A stretch of DNA of 64,000 nucleotides from Streptomyces asoensis (GCF_016860545.1 NZ_BNEB01000005.1:2542001-2606000), one strand, 5' to 3'; counted from the first letter of the stretch, positions 45,814 through 57,268 are shown. Numbers and translations: made by a program. The notes: generated by a model from the sequence alone, not told the origin.

Positions 45814-45835
45814 GGCCCGCCGCGGACCGCGGGCC
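45814..45835 (-). terminator. Intercistronic hairpin between binding protein and permease genes
   Basis: GGCCCGC pairs with GCGGGCC across an 8-nt loop in the 110-bp gap after the binding-protein gene. Such hairpins often raise binding-protein mRNA over permease mRNA. Confidence 0.4.
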
Positions 45836-45916
45836 ACCGGATTGTGTCCAGTGACCCGCGGATCCGCCGCGCCGGCCTTCACCTGCCTTTCGTGCCGTTC
45901 GGCGGGTGTGCCGGGA

Positions 45917-47716
45917 CTACTTCTTCGGGTTCTTCAGACCGAGGTTCACGAAGTCGTACTGACCGCTGTAACCGTCGGTGGTGTAGACGTTCGCCAGGTT
46001 GTCCGAGCGCCAGTTGATGAACCGCTCGAAGACGAAGGGCAGGTAGTACGCGCCCTCCATCACCTTGTGGTTGATCTCCGTGGCGATCTTGGTCTTGCCG
46101 GCGTCGTCCAGGGTGGTGACGTAGGACGAGAACAGACCGTCGATGGTCTTGTCGTTGATCAGCGCGTAGTTGTTGTTACCGCTCTGCGCGATGTACTTGC
46201 TGTTCCACAGCGGGAGACCGAAGCCCTGCACGGACGGGAAGTCCGGACCCCAGCCCATGATGATGATGCCGTAGCCCTTCTTCTTCACGTTCGAGGGGCT
46301 GCCGATGATGCCGGCGGTCTGCGAGCCGTCGTACTGGTCGATCTCGGCGTTGATGCCGATCTTCTTCAGCGACGCCTGGAGCGACTGGGCGGTGGCCACC
46401 TCGACCGGCTTGTTGTTACGCACCGCGATGGTGGTCTTGAAGCCGTTCGGCTGACCGCAGGCCTTCAGGGCCTCCTTGGCCTTGGCCTCGTTGCCGCTCT
46501 TGTTCGCGCCCGCGATCTCGTACGGGTCGTACTTCTGGCCCTCGGCGCCCGGGACGGACGGCGGGAGCATGTTGGTGCCGATGTCGCCACCGGCGACCGG
46601 GCCGCCACGGGCGGTCTGGAGCGACACGTGGTCGGCGCCGAGGATGACGGCCTTGCGGCACTCGATGTTGTTGAACGGCGCGACGCTCTGCGGGAAGACC
46701 GCGTAGCGGACGTAGCCGGAGACCGGGTTGTCCAGGTTGCCCTTGTGCTGCTTCAGGGCGGTGGTGCGGCCCTGCGGCGACATGCCGGTCTGGTTCAGGT
46801 CAAGGTCCAGGTCACCGCTGAGCAGACGCTGGTCGAGCTGGTTGGCGTCCGAGAAGAACTGGATCGTGATCTGGTCCGGGTAGGCCTTGCGGACCGGGTC
46901 CGAGGCCTGCTTCCAGGAGGTGTTGCGGACCAGCTTGAGGTCCTTGCCCGGGGCGTAGGACTCGAACTTGTACGGGCCCGAGGAGAACGGCTTGAGGCCG
47001 TACTTGGACTTGGTGTCCATGTCCTGGCGGACCGGCGAGGCCGAGACCAGGGCCAGCATCTCCTCGAAGTCCGAGTTGGCCTGCGGGAGGTGGAAGACGA
47101 TGGTCTTGTCGTCGGGCGTGTCTATCGCCTTCAGACCGAGCTTGTCCGCGGACGTGTCCTTGTAGGGACCCTTGTACGCGCCCTTGGGGTCGAGCACGTC
47201 CTTCAGGTACGTCGGACCGCCGGACAGGACGTCCTGCGCCCACACGCGCTCGATGCCGTACTTCACGTCCTTGGACGTGATCGGCTTGCCGTCCTCCCAC
47301 GTGACGCCGTCACGCAGGGTGTACGTGTAGGTCTTGCCGTCGTCCGTGACCTTGGCGGTCTCGGTGGCGAGGTCCGGAGTGATCTCGGCGCCCGCGGCGC
47401 CCGGCTCGGCCTTGTTGGTGACGAGCTGGCGGCTGTAGTAGCGCGCGAAGTTCCACATCATGCCGTAGTAGCCACGCGTGGTGTCCCACGAGTCGGCGTC
47501 CTGCGCGGCACCGAACTTCAGCGTGCCGCCCTTCTTGGCGGCGGAGGCCTGGGCGACCTTGTTGTTCGCGGCGTCGAAGCCGGCGGCGCCGGAGCTCGAG
47601 CCCTTGTCGCCGTCATCTCCACCGCCGCCGCACGCCGCGGTGGTCAGCAGCGCGGCGACCGCGGCAGCAGCGGCGAACGCCTGCTTCCGCCGCCCTGAGG
47701 TGCGTTGGGTAGTCAC
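45917..47716 (-). CDS. Peptide ABC transporter substrate-binding lipoprotein
   Basis: 599 residues of SBP family 5. Signal peptide with basic RRKQAF, Ala-rich core and lipobox TTAAC, then a Gly/Asp linker. The SBP_bac_5 body includes TPDLATETAKVTDDGKTYTYTLRDGVTWEDGKP-type start, GTNMLPPSVPG, and the C-terminal ADMM-like lobe. It binds oligopeptides or similar solutes outside the membrane. The GTG has GGAGG 10 bp upstream. Confidence 0.95.
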   Translation of the reverse strand: MTTQRTSGRRKQAFAAAAAVAALLTTAACGGGGDDGDKGSSSGAAGFDAANNKVAQASAAKKGGTLKFGAAQDADSWDTTRGYYGMMWNFARYYSRQLVTNKAEPGAAGAEITPDLATETAKVTDDGKTYTYTLRDGVTWEDGKPITSKDVKYGIERVWAQDVLSGGPTYLKDVLDPKGAYKGPYKDTSADKLGLKAIDTPDDKTIVFHLPQANSDFEEMLALVSASPVRQDMDTKSKYGLKPFSSGPYKFESYAPGKDLKLVRNTSWKQASDPVRKAYPDQITIQFFSDANQLDQRLLSGDLDLDLNQTGMSPQGRTTALKQHKGNLDNPVSGYVRYAVFPQSVAPFNNIECRKAVILGADHVSLQTARGGPVAGGDIGTNMLPPSVPGAEGQKYDPYEIAGANKSGNEAKAKEALKACGQPNGFKTTIAVRNNKPVEVATAQSLQASLKKIGINAEIDQYDGSQTAGIIGSPSNVKKKGYGIIIMGWGPDFPSVQGFGLPLWNSKYIAQSGNNNYALINDKTIDGLFSSYVTTLDDAGKTKIATEINHKVMEGAYYLPFVFERFINWRSDNLANVYTTDGYSGQYDFVNLGLKNPKK

Positions 47717-47835
47717 GATCTCGGATCCTCCGGATAGATGAGAGATACCCCGTGTGAAGGCCACGGGACGGTTGGGGTGCCGTGTTCTCGGCGGTTCTGC
47801 GGCTCGCTGTGGTCGCGGATCCCCTGAGGGGCGGA

Positions 47836-48843
47836 TCAGCGCGAGGCCTTGGGGTCGAGCGCGTCCCGGATGCCGTCACCGAAGAGGTTGAACGCCAGCA
47901 CGGTGATGAAGATCGCCACACCCGGGACCACCATGTACATGGGGTCGGACTCGTAGTAGTCGATCGCGCTCGAGAGCATCTGTCCCCACGAGGCGGTGGG
48001 CGGCTTGACGCCGACGCCCAGGAAGCTGAGCGCCGCCTCGGTGAGGATGTTGGTGGGGATCATCATCGTCGTGTACACGACGATCGGGGCGACCAGGTTG
48101 GGCAGCAGTTCCTTGAACAGGATGTACAGGCGCCCCGCGCCCAGCGACCGGGCGGCCTCGACGTACTCGCGCTCGCGCAGCGAGAGCGTCTGGCCGCGCA
48201 CGACGCGTCCGATGTAGGGCCAGCCGAAGAAGCCGATGACCAGGATCATCACGAACACGCGCACGCTCGAACCGGTGAGGCCCAGCATGTGGTTCGGCAT
48301 GACGGAGACCAGCGCGATGATGAAGAGCAGCTGCGGGAAGGCGAGCAGGCCGTCCATCACCCGGCTGATCAGGGAGTCGACCCAGCCGCCGAAGAAGCCG
48401 GCGAGGATGCCCAGCACCGTTCCGAGGATCACGGCCACCACGGCGGACAGGAAGCCGACCAGCAGGGAGATCCGGGCCCCGTAGAGGATGCGGGCGAAGA
48501 TGTCGCGGCCGTTGACCGGCTCGACGCCGAGCAGGTGGTCACCGCTGATGCCGCCCAGGGAGCCCGTGGGCGTGCCGAAGAGCGGATCGATGAGGTTCTC
48601 GTGGTACTCGTTCGGGTCCTGCCCGAGGAGGCTCGTGATGACCGGCGCGAGCAGCGCGATCACGACGAGGGCGAGCACGACGACGCCGCCCGTGAGGGCG
48701 AGCTTGTCCCGCTTGAGGCGTTCCCAGGCGATCCGGCCCAGGGAACGGCCCTGAACGGCCTTGGCGCCGCTGTTGGCGACCGACGCTTCCTCGGCCGCGC
48801 TCGGGGCCGCTTCCGCGGTCGGCTCGTGCAATGGTGCCGTCAT
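47836..48843 (-). CDS. Peptide ABC transporter permease (DppC/OppC-like)
   Basis: 335 residues. The hydrophilic N-terminal 35 residues include the OppC N-terminal motif (AWERLKRDKLALTGGVVV). Helices follow, then HLLGVEPVNGRDIFARILYGAR, the EAA loop EYVEAARSLGAGRLYILFKELLPN and the close SFLGVGVKPPTASWGQML. It is the first gene of the operon, in the order permease C, binding protein, permease B, ATPase D, ATPase F. Confidence 0.94.
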   Translation of the reverse strand: MTAPLHEPTAEAAPSAAEEASVANSGAKAVQGRSLGRIAWERLKRDKLALTGGVVVLALVVIALLAPVITSLLGQDPNEYHENLIDPLFGTPTGSLGGISGDHLLGVEPVNGRDIFARILYGARISLLVGFLSAVVAVILGTVLGILAGFFGGWVDSLISRVMDGLLAFPQLLFIIALVSVMPNHMLGLTGSSVRVFVMILVIGFFGWPYIGRVVRGQTLSLREREYVEAARSLGAGRLYILFKELLPNLVAPIVVYTTMMIPTNILTEAALSFLGVGVKPPTASWGQMLSSAIDYYESDPMYMVVPGVAIFITVLAFNLFGDGIRDALDPKASR

Positions 48844-49155
48844 CTGGCAGGGACCCCTCTCAACCGGCGGTAGCCGGCCCGCACTTGCCGCTGTAGCGGC
48901 GTGATCAGTCCGTAATACGCAGGGGATAAGTCCCCTGACGCCGGAGTCTTCAACGGTTTGGCGATCTGTAGCCAGACTTGGCAGTGAATGGATGCGTAAA
49001 CGTGATCCGGGTAGAGGGGTTCCGTTATCCGGACGGCGGGTAACGGCCCCCGGACAGTGACTAATTGGGCCGAATCGGACTAAACCGGTACCAACAACCG
49101 CTATCTACGCGCGAAGAAGTCCGGATCACACCGCACGGCCACACCCGCCGAAGGA
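48844..49155 (-). promoter_or_regulatory. Promoter region of the peptide ABC operon
   Basis: 312 bp between the SseB-like gene and the operon. It contains a perfect palindrome CAGGGGA-TAAG-TCCCCTG (48920-48937), a candidate operator or hairpin 77 bp before the first gene. TTGAAG lies upstream of it on the minus strand and could be a -35. GAGAGGGG gives the ribosome site. Confidence 0.45.
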
Positions 49156-49944
49156 TCAGTAACGTCCGCTGGGCGGATACCCGTAGCCGCCGGCCGGAGC
49201 CGGGGCCGGGGCGTGCGCCTCACGGTCGTAGAAGGGCCGGGCGGCCGCGCGCATCCACATCACGACGGGGTCGTACTCGTCCGTCATGGCGACCGTCGAG
49301 ACCGGCAGTCCGTCCGGCACCGCGCCGATGGACTGCTGCATCATCTGCCGCACGGCGTCCACGGCGGGCGGCGAGGAGTCGTACACGTCGAGCCCGATGG
49401 CCAGATAGGGCGCGCCCAGCGCCGGCTGCACCCAGGCCCGGCGCAAAGCGCGGACCGCCGGGGTACGGTGGGCGTTCTGCGCGAGCAGGGCGTAGAACTG
49501 CGGGATCTCGATCCCGGGTTCGGACAGCCGCAGCGGCCCCGCGGGCTGGCGGTCCAGTCCGGTGGCGATGCGCCGCAGATCCAGCCAGGGAATGCCGACT
49601 CCGCCGCCGGGGGCGTGCGGGTTCAGCCAGAGGCCGTAGCGGTCGGGATAGAGGGTGCGGGCCACGTCGAGCCCGTCGAGCACCTCGTACGATCTGTTCC
49701 AGCCGCTCGCGCTGAGCTCCTGGGCGGAGGTGACGCAGGGCGCGTAACCGTGCCCGTCGACCTCCATGTTCCCGTACTGGGCGTCGGGGGAACCGGCCTG
49801 GCCGTGCCAGAGCAGCATCCAGACCTGGCCGGAGGAGGGGGTCGCGAGCGCGCGCAGGAGCGCCTCGTAGGCGTCGTAGCGCCCGGGCGTGACCTGGCGC
49901 AGCATGTGCTCGACCGAGCCGGTCGCGGCAGTGCCAGCGCTCAC
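49156..49944 (-). CDS. SseB family protein (copy 1)
   Basis: 262 residues resembling SseB (enhanced serine sensitivity) family proteins. The N-terminal domain has QVWMLLWHG and YAPCVTSAQELSASGW; the C-terminal domain has YLAIGLDVYD and YDPVVMWMRAAARPFYDRE. The tail is Gly/Pro/Tyr-rich (GGYGYPPSGRY). Molecular function unknown. It is a paralogue of the next gene and lies close to the serine/glycine operon. Confidence 0.8.
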   Translation of the reverse strand: MSAGTAATGSVEHMLRQVTPGRYDAYEALLRALATPSSGQVWMLLWHGQAGSPDAQYGNMEVDGHGYAPCVTSAQELSASGWNRSYEVLDGLDVARTLYPDRYGLWLNPHAPGGGVGIPWLDLRRIATGLDRQPAGPLRLSEPGIEIPQFYALLAQNAHRTPAVRALRRAWVQPALGAPYLAIGLDVYDSSPPAVDAVRQMMQQSIGAVPDGLPVSTVAMTDEYDPVVMWMRAAARPFYDREAHAPAPAPAGGYGYPPSGRY

Positions 49945-50081
49945 TTTTTATCGCCCCTTCGAGAAGTTGCCCCGCGTCGGGGTCCAGCTTAGGCGCTCCG
50001 CCCGCCCGGGCCGTTGAGAGCCCGGGGCGGACCGTACGCCGGCGGGCGCCCGCCGGGTACGCCGCGGCGGGCGGGCCGCTC

Positions 50082-50900
50082 TCAGCCCGGTACCTGGTGG
50101 AGCTTCGTGTAGAAGGGGCGGACCCGCTCCCTCATCCAGTCGCCCACCGGGTCCTGCGCCACGTCCAGCAGCACGAGGTTGACGGGCCAGGGGGCCGGTG
50201 CCCTGGTCAGCGCCCGCTCCAGCGCCTCCAGCGGAAGGGCCCGCAGATCGCCCTCCCACTGCGTCAGTTCCACGCCGACGAACATCACCGGGTCCGCGGT
50301 CTCGATGGCGGCCAGGCAGCGGCGGGCCGTGCCGACCACGCCCGTGGCGTCGAACTCCGCCGAGGCCGCGGCCAGGAAGTCCATCGGGTCGTCCTGCCAG
50401 TCGGGCTCGTAGAGGCGGACCCGGCCGCCGGCCGCCGTGCCGTCCAGCGGGGTGCGGCCCGCGCGGCACAGCTCGGCCACGGCCGCCGGCGGCAGCGGGA
50501 CGCCGACCACACCGTCCGGGTTCACCAGGATGCCCACCTGCGGGGGCAGTCCCCGGGCGAACTCCACGGCCGGCGCGATGGTGAACGACATGTGCGAGCC
50601 GACGACCTGGCGGAACTGCTCCTCCGAGCTGAACACCGGCACGTAGACCTGGCCGCCGAGCTCGATCGTGGGCAGGTCGAGGGGGCCGCTGTGCGGGCCG
50701 CCGCCGCCGGGCAGCGGGACCCAGACGAAACTGCGCCCGAGCACCTCGACGATCCGGCCGCCGGCTCCCGGCACGCCGAGCGAGACGGAGAGCACCTCCT
50801 CCAGCTCGTTGCCGGGCCATCCGCCGTGCGGATGGGGGTGCGCCTGCGCCGGAAAGTCCGGGGAGAAGTCCGTGGGGAAGTTCGCCGGGGGGAAATCCAT
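50082..50900 (-). CDS. SseB family protein (copy 2)
   Basis: 272 residues. A His/Pro-rich start (FPTDFSPDFPAQAHPHPHGG) precedes the SseB N-domain (SFVWVPLPGGG, QVYVPVFSSEEQFRQVVGS) and the C-domain, which ends QDPVGDWMRERVRPFYTKLHQ, matching the DPVVMWMR..RPFY signature of copy 1. The two genes are on the same strand with a 137-bp gap. Confidence 0.8.
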   Translation of the reverse strand: MDFPPANFPTDFSPDFPAQAHPHPHGGWPGNELEEVLSVSLGVPGAGGRIVEVLGRSFVWVPLPGGGGPHSGPLDLPTIELGGQVYVPVFSSEEQFRQVVGSHMSFTIAPAVEFARGLPPQVGILVNPDGVVGVPLPPAAVAELCRAGRTPLDGTAAGGRVRLYEPDWQDDPMDFLAAASAEFDATGVVGTARRCLAAIETADPVMFVGVELTQWEGDLRALPLEALERALTRAPAPWPVNLVLLDVAQDPVGDWMRERVRPFYTKLHQVPG

Positions 50901-51028
50901 CTGCCTACCGCCTGCTGAGAACCGCTCGCTCTGGTGTGGCTGAAAGGCTAGCGGGTGCCGGGGTCGGCCCCCGAGCCCTCGGCCCGGAATCCGGTCGGCC
51001 CGTGACGGCCGGTCAGCCCGTCGGCCGG

Positions 51029-51715
51029 TCAGCCGGTGAAGCCGATGCGGCGCAGCGCGTCGGCCGCCTCGCGGTCGAGCAGCACCGCCGAGCCGCAGCC
51101 CGCGGGCAGCCGGCCCTTCTCCACCGAGCGCACCAGACGGGCCGCCGCGCGACGGTGACGCAGGAACGCGTAGCGGGAGACGCCCCGGCCGCGCTCGCGC
51201 TGCCCCTCCAGCGCCGTCCGCGCGCCGACGTCCAGGAACAGCAGGTGGAGCGTGCCGCCGCGGCGGCGGGCCTCACGGGCCAGCCAGTCGCGGACCCAGG
51301 TCTGGGTCCCGCAGTCGTGCACGACCACTCCCTCGCCGCCGCGCAGCGCGCGGCGCAGCCCGGCGTAGTGGGCGAGACGGACCAGGGGGCGGTAGAGGGC
51401 GTACGGCAGGAAGCGGGGAACGCCGGCGTCCCAGCGGTCCCGGGTGTCCTGGGAGTCGATACGCAGCCCCTGGACCGCCCGGCGCATGAGCGTCGACTTG
51501 CCGCTGCCCGGCAGCCCGGTGACCACGACCAGGTCGCGGGGGCCGAAGAGCAGGCCGTGCGGACTGCGCCCGGCCCGCTCGCGCAGGTCGCGGACGACGG
51601 GCGGCTGCCGCCGGCCGCGCGCTCCGCGGGCCCCGGCGGCGGGCTGCGCGGGCAGCGCGATCCCCGCGCCGCCGGTCGCGAGTGCCGTGGACCTCGCCGT
51701 GCTCGTCCTGTTCAC
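51029..51715 (-). CDS. P-loop ATPase/kinase-like protein
   Basis: 228 residues. A basic N-terminal 60 residues precede Walker A VVVTGLPGSGKSTLMRR, then IDSQDTRDRW and an Arg-rich lid region, as in AAA_33/zeta-toxin-like small-molecule kinases. HDCGTQTWVRDWLA and LHLLFLDVGARTALEGQRERGRG fit this fold. Substrate unknown. The GTG has GGGGAGG 9 bp upstream. It is divergent from the glycine riboswitch. Confidence 0.8.
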   Translation of the reverse strand: MNRTSTARSTALATGGAGIALPAQPAAGARGARGRRQPPVVRDLRERAGRSPHGLLFGPRDLVVVTGLPGSGKSTLMRRAVQGLRIDSQDTRDRWDAGVPRFLPYALYRPLVRLAHYAGLRRALRGGEGVVVHDCGTQTWVRDWLAREARRRGGTLHLLFLDVGARTALEGQRERGRGVSRYAFLRHRRAAARLVRSVEKGRLPAGCGSAVLLDREAADALRRIGFTG

Positions 51716-51895
51716 CGTGATCGTCCTCCCCTGGGGTCAGGTGTCTCATCCCCGTCGAGCGTAAAGAGAAGGTAATGCGCGACGCCCGGTGATTTCGTGC
51801 GCGTACCGCCACAGCCCGGTTACAGATCCGGCCTGCCGGGATCGGGGCGAACCGTGCAATGATGGCCGCGCCAACTGCATACCGGCCGTTTGAAT

Positions 51896-52104
51896 CCGCG
51901 CGGGAGAGTCCTCGGCAGCAGCTTTGCCGGGGCGCCGAAGGAGCAAGTCCCTCCCTTGAATCTCTCAGGCCCCGTTACCGCGCGGGCGAGGCACATCTGA
52001 AAAGCGGGCCGCCGTCCTCGGCGGTCCCACCCAAGGTGCAAGTCATGGACGTCCCTGGCGGGCCGTCATGGCGAACCTCTCAGGTTCCGATGACAGATGG
52101 GGAG
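51896..52104 (+). ncRNA. Tandem glycine riboswitch (gcvT element)
   Basis: Two aptamers in series. Aptamer 1 (about 51896-52008) shows GGAGAGTCC, GCGCCGAAGGAGCAAGTCC, GAATCTCTCAGG, TACCG, GGGCGAGGCA and ATCTGAAAAGCGGG, all matching the gcvT motif. Aptamer 2 (about 52009-52104) shows CCACCCAAGGTGCAAGTC, GAACCTCTCAGG and ATGACAGATGGGGAGG. It lies 85 bp before gcvT. Known elements of this type activate glycine catabolism when glycine binds, with or without cooperativity. No U-tract terminator is visible downstream, so the expression platform may act on the gcvT ribosome site or through a U-less terminator. Aptamer 2 has CCCAAGG where the consensus is CCGAAGG. Confidence 0.93.
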
Positions 52105-52188
52105 GAACGACCTCGCCTTCCCCCGTGCCCGCGCGATCCGCTTCGCTCGCACGGGGGGATCTACGTCGCCTTGGGAGACGAACGCCCG

Positions 52189-53331
<1,143 letters not shown>

Positions 53332-53449
53332 ACACTGGGCTCGAGCCCGCACCCCCGCACGTGACCCTGCGCACATTTCCGCTGTTCACGGGCGCCCGCA
53401 GCAGTCCCCCATTCACCAGCACTCCCCCGCGTACAGGAGAATTCAGGCC

Positions 53450-53827
53450 ATGAGCAACCCCCAGCAGCTGCGCTACAGCAAGGAGCACGAGTGGCTGTCG
53501 GTCGCCGAGGACGGCGTCTCGACGGTCGGCATCACGGAGCACGCGGCCAACGCGCTCGGCGACGTGGTCTTCGTGCAGCTCCCTGAGGTGGGTGACACGG
53601 TGACCGCGGGCGAGACCTGCGGTGAGCTGGAGTCGACCAAGTCGGTCAGTGAGCTGTACGCGCCGGTCTCCGGTGAGATCGTCGAGGTCAACCAGGACGT
53701 CGTCGACGACCCGGCGCTGGTCAACTCCGCCCCCTTCGAGGGCGGATGGCTGTTCAAGGTACGCACCGCGGGCGAGCAGGACGACCTGCTCACCGCCGAC
53801 GAGTACACCGCCTTCACCGCCGGCTGA
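53450..53827 (+). CDS. gcvH: Glycine cleavage system H protein
   Basis: Lipoyl carrier that shuttles the aminomethyl group between P, T and L proteins. 125 residues. The lipoylated Lys is in GELESTKSVSELYAPVSGEI. The N-terminus YSKEHEWLSV and the C-terminus GWLFKVR are typical. AGGAG lies 10 bp before the ATG; 118 bp after gcvT. Confidence 0.97.
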   Translation: MSNPQQLRYSKEHEWLSVAEDGVSTVGITEHAANALGDVVFVQLPEVGDTVTAGETCGELESTKSVSELYAPVSGEIVEVNQDVVDDPALVNSAPFEGGWLFKVRTAGEQDDLLTADEYTAFTAG

Positions 53828-53841
53828 GGAGTCGTAGACGC

Positions 53842-55119
53842 ATGTCCGTCCTGAACACGCCCCTGCACGAGCTCGACCCGGAGATCGCCGCCGCGGTCGA
53901 CGCCGAGCTGAACCGCCAGCAGTCCACGCTCGAGATGATCGCCTCGGAGAACTTCGCTCCGCTCGCGGTCATGGAGGCGCAGGGCTCGGTCCTGACCAAC
54001 AAGTACGCCGAGGGCTACCCGGGCCGCCGCTACTACGGCGGCTGTGAGCACGTCGACGTGGCCGAGCAGATCGCGATCGACCGGATCAAGGACCTGTTCG
54101 GCGCCGAGTACGCCAACGTCCAGCCGCACTCGGGCGCCTCCGCCAACCAGGCCGCCCTGTTCGCGCTGGCTCAGCCCGGTGACAAGATCCTCGGCCTGGA
54201 CCTGGCGCACGGCGGCCACCTGACCCACGGCATGCGGCTGAACTTCTCCGGCAAGCAGTTCGACGTGGTCGCCTACCACGTCGACGACGCCGGTCTCGTC
54301 GACATGGCCGAGGTCGAGCGGCTCGCCAAGGAGCACCGCCCCAAGGTGATCATCGCGGGCTGGTCGGCCTACCCGCGGCAGCTGGACTTCGCCGAGTTCC
54401 GCCGGATCGCGGACGAGGTCGAGGCCTACCTCTGGGTCGACATGGCGCACTTCGCGGGCCTGGTCGCGGCGGGTCTGCACCCGAACCCCGTCGCATACGC
54501 CGACGTCGTCACGTCCACCACCCACAAGACGCTGGGCGGCCCCCGCGGCGGCATCATCCTCGCGAAGAAGGAGTTCGCCAAGAAGCTGAACTCCTCCGTC
54601 TTCCCGGGCTTCCAGGGCGGCCCCCTGGAGCACGTGATCGCGGCCAAGGCGGTCTCCTTCAAGGTCGCCGCGAGCGAGGAGTTCAAGGAGCGGCAGGCCC
54701 GCACCGTCGAGGGCGCGAAGATCCTCGCCGAGCGGCTGACCGCGCCGGACTCCCGCGCGGCCGGGGTGAACGTCCTGTCCGGCGGCACCGACGTGCACCT
54801 GATCCTGGTCGACCTGCGCGAGTCCGAGCTGGACGGCCAGCAGGCCGAGGACCGTCTCCACGAGGTCGGCATCACCGTCAACCGCAACGCGGTCCCCAAC
54901 GACCCGCGGCCGCCGATGGTGACCTCCGGTCTGCGGATCGGTACGCCCGCGCTGGCGACCCGCGGCTTCACCGCCGAGGACTTCGCCGAGGTCGCGGACG
55001 TGATCGCCGAGACGCTGAAGGCGCCGTCCCCGTTCACGCAGGCCGACGCGGCGGCGCTGAAGGCCCGGGTCACAGCCCTGGCCGAGAAGCACCCGCTGTA
55101 CCCCGCTCTGAGCGAGTAG
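53842..55119 (+). CDS. glyA: Serine hydroxymethyltransferase
   Basis: PLP enzyme interconverting serine and glycine with tetrahydrofolate. 425 residues. IASENFAPLAVMEAQGS, NKYAEGYPGRRYYGGCE, the HSGASANQAAL segment, VDMAHFAGLVAAG and the PLP lysine in TSTTHKTLGGPRGG are all conserved. It starts 14 bp after gcvH. Confidence 0.97.
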   Translation: MSVLNTPLHELDPEIAAAVDAELNRQQSTLEMIASENFAPLAVMEAQGSVLTNKYAEGYPGRRYYGGCEHVDVAEQIAIDRIKDLFGAEYANVQPHSGASANQAALFALAQPGDKILGLDLAHGGHLTHGMRLNFSGKQFDVVAYHVDDAGLVDMAEVERLAKEHRPKVIIAGWSAYPRQLDFAEFRRIADEVEAYLWVDMAHFAGLVAAGLHPNPVAYADVVTSTTHKTLGGPRGGIILAKKEFAKKLNSSVFPGFQGGPLEHVIAAKAVSFKVAASEEFKERQARTVEGAKILAERLTAPDSRAAGVNVLSGGTDVHLILVDLRESELDGQQAEDRLHEVGITVNRNAVPNDPRPPMVTSGLRIGTPALATRGFTAEDFAEVADVIAETLKAPSPFTQADAAALKARVTALAEKHPLYPALSE

Positions 55120-55130
55120 TTCCCTTTCCC

Positions 55131-55166
55131 GGGTGCCGCGCACACTGTGAGGTGTGGGCGGCACCC
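55131..55166 (+). terminator. Intercistronic hairpin between glyA and sdaA
   Basis: GGGTGCCGC-G-CACAC pairs with GTGTG-G-GCGGCACCC around a 6-nt loop: 14 base pairs interrupted by one G-G mismatch. It ends about 15 bp before the sdaA ribosome site. Possibly a partial terminator or RNA-processing site setting sdaA output. Confidence 0.5.
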
Positions 55167-55195
55167 CGCACCACCCCGTATTGAGGAGTTCCACC

Positions 55196-56563
<1,368 letters not shown>

Positions 56564-56575
56564 GGGGCGCGCCGT

Positions 56576-56594
56576 CGCCCCGCCGGGCGGGGCG
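56576..56594. terminator. Bidirectional terminator between sdaA and the F420-reductase-like gene
   Basis: GCCCCGCC at 56577-56584 is followed after one base by its exact complement GGCGGGGC (56586-56593); a few central pairs must open to form the loop. It lies in the 42-bp gap between convergent genes. Confidence 0.6.
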
Positions 56595-56605
56595 CGCCGC
56601 TACTG

Positions 56606-57268
56606 CTAGCCGCGGAAGGCGGCCGGGCGCTGCGGGCTCGCCTCGGCCAGGGCCTTGGTGACCGCCTCGACGCCGGCCTGCAACCCGTAGACGGGGGTGT
56701 CGGGCTGCTGGCGCCAGGAGTCGTCGATGCCGCCCGCGTCGACGGTGTCGAAGCCGATCTCGTCGATCAGGGCGCGAACCGTCGCCTTCGCCGTCTCGTC
56801 GTCGCCGGCGACGGGGAGCGCGATGCGGCCGGGGTCGCCCGCGTCGCGGGGGCGGTCCAGGATGTCCTGGGCGTAGGTGCCGTTGAAGGCCTTGATCACG
56901 GGGTGGCCGATCTGCCGTTCGGTCCAGCGGCTCTCGGTGATGCCCTCGTCCTCGATCTCCGCGATCCGGCCGTCGCGCTGCTGCGGGTAGTAGTTGTTGG
57001 TGTCGATGACGGCCACGCCGTCGGCCGCGCCGTCCAGGATGCCGGACGGCAGGCTCGGTACCGCCTTGACCGGAATCGTGATCACCACGACCTCCGCGCC
57101 GCGTGCCGCCTCCTCGACGGCGACGGGGGTGGCGCCCGTCTCCTCGGCGAGTTCCCGCAGCGTCTGCGGTCCACGGGAGTTCGCGACGGACACGTCGTGG
57201 CCCAGCGCGGTGAGCCGCCGGGTGAGGTTGCCGCCGATGTTGCCCGCGCCGATGATGCCGATCTTCAT
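56606..57268 (-). CDS. NADPH-dependent F420 reductase-like NAD(P)-binding protein
   Basis: 220 residues of the NADP oxidoreductase coenzyme F420-dependent family. It opens MKIGIIGAGNIGGNLTRRL (Rossmann), continues VSVANSRGPQTL (NADP-specific S-R) and keeps NNYYPQRDG and KAFNGTYAQDI regions of the family. It could transfer hydride between F420 and NADP, or be a relative with another substrate. The ATG has AGGGCAGGG upstream. Confidence 0.85.
   Translation of the reverse strand: MKIGIIGAGNIGGNLTRRLTALGHDVSVANSRGPQTLRELAEETGATPVAVEEAARGAEVVVITIPVKAVPSLPSGILDGAADGVAVIDTNNYYPQQRDGRIAEIEDEGITESRWTERQIGHPVIKAFNGTYAQDILDRPRDAGDPGRIALPVAGDDETAKATVRALIDEIGFDTVDAGGIDDSWRQQPDTPVYGLQAGVEAVTKALAEASPQRPAAFRG

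Noticed and set aside
51859..52188. N-terminal extension of GcvT by 110 codons
   Set aside because: This stretch is the glycine riboswitch; open frame there is coincidental.
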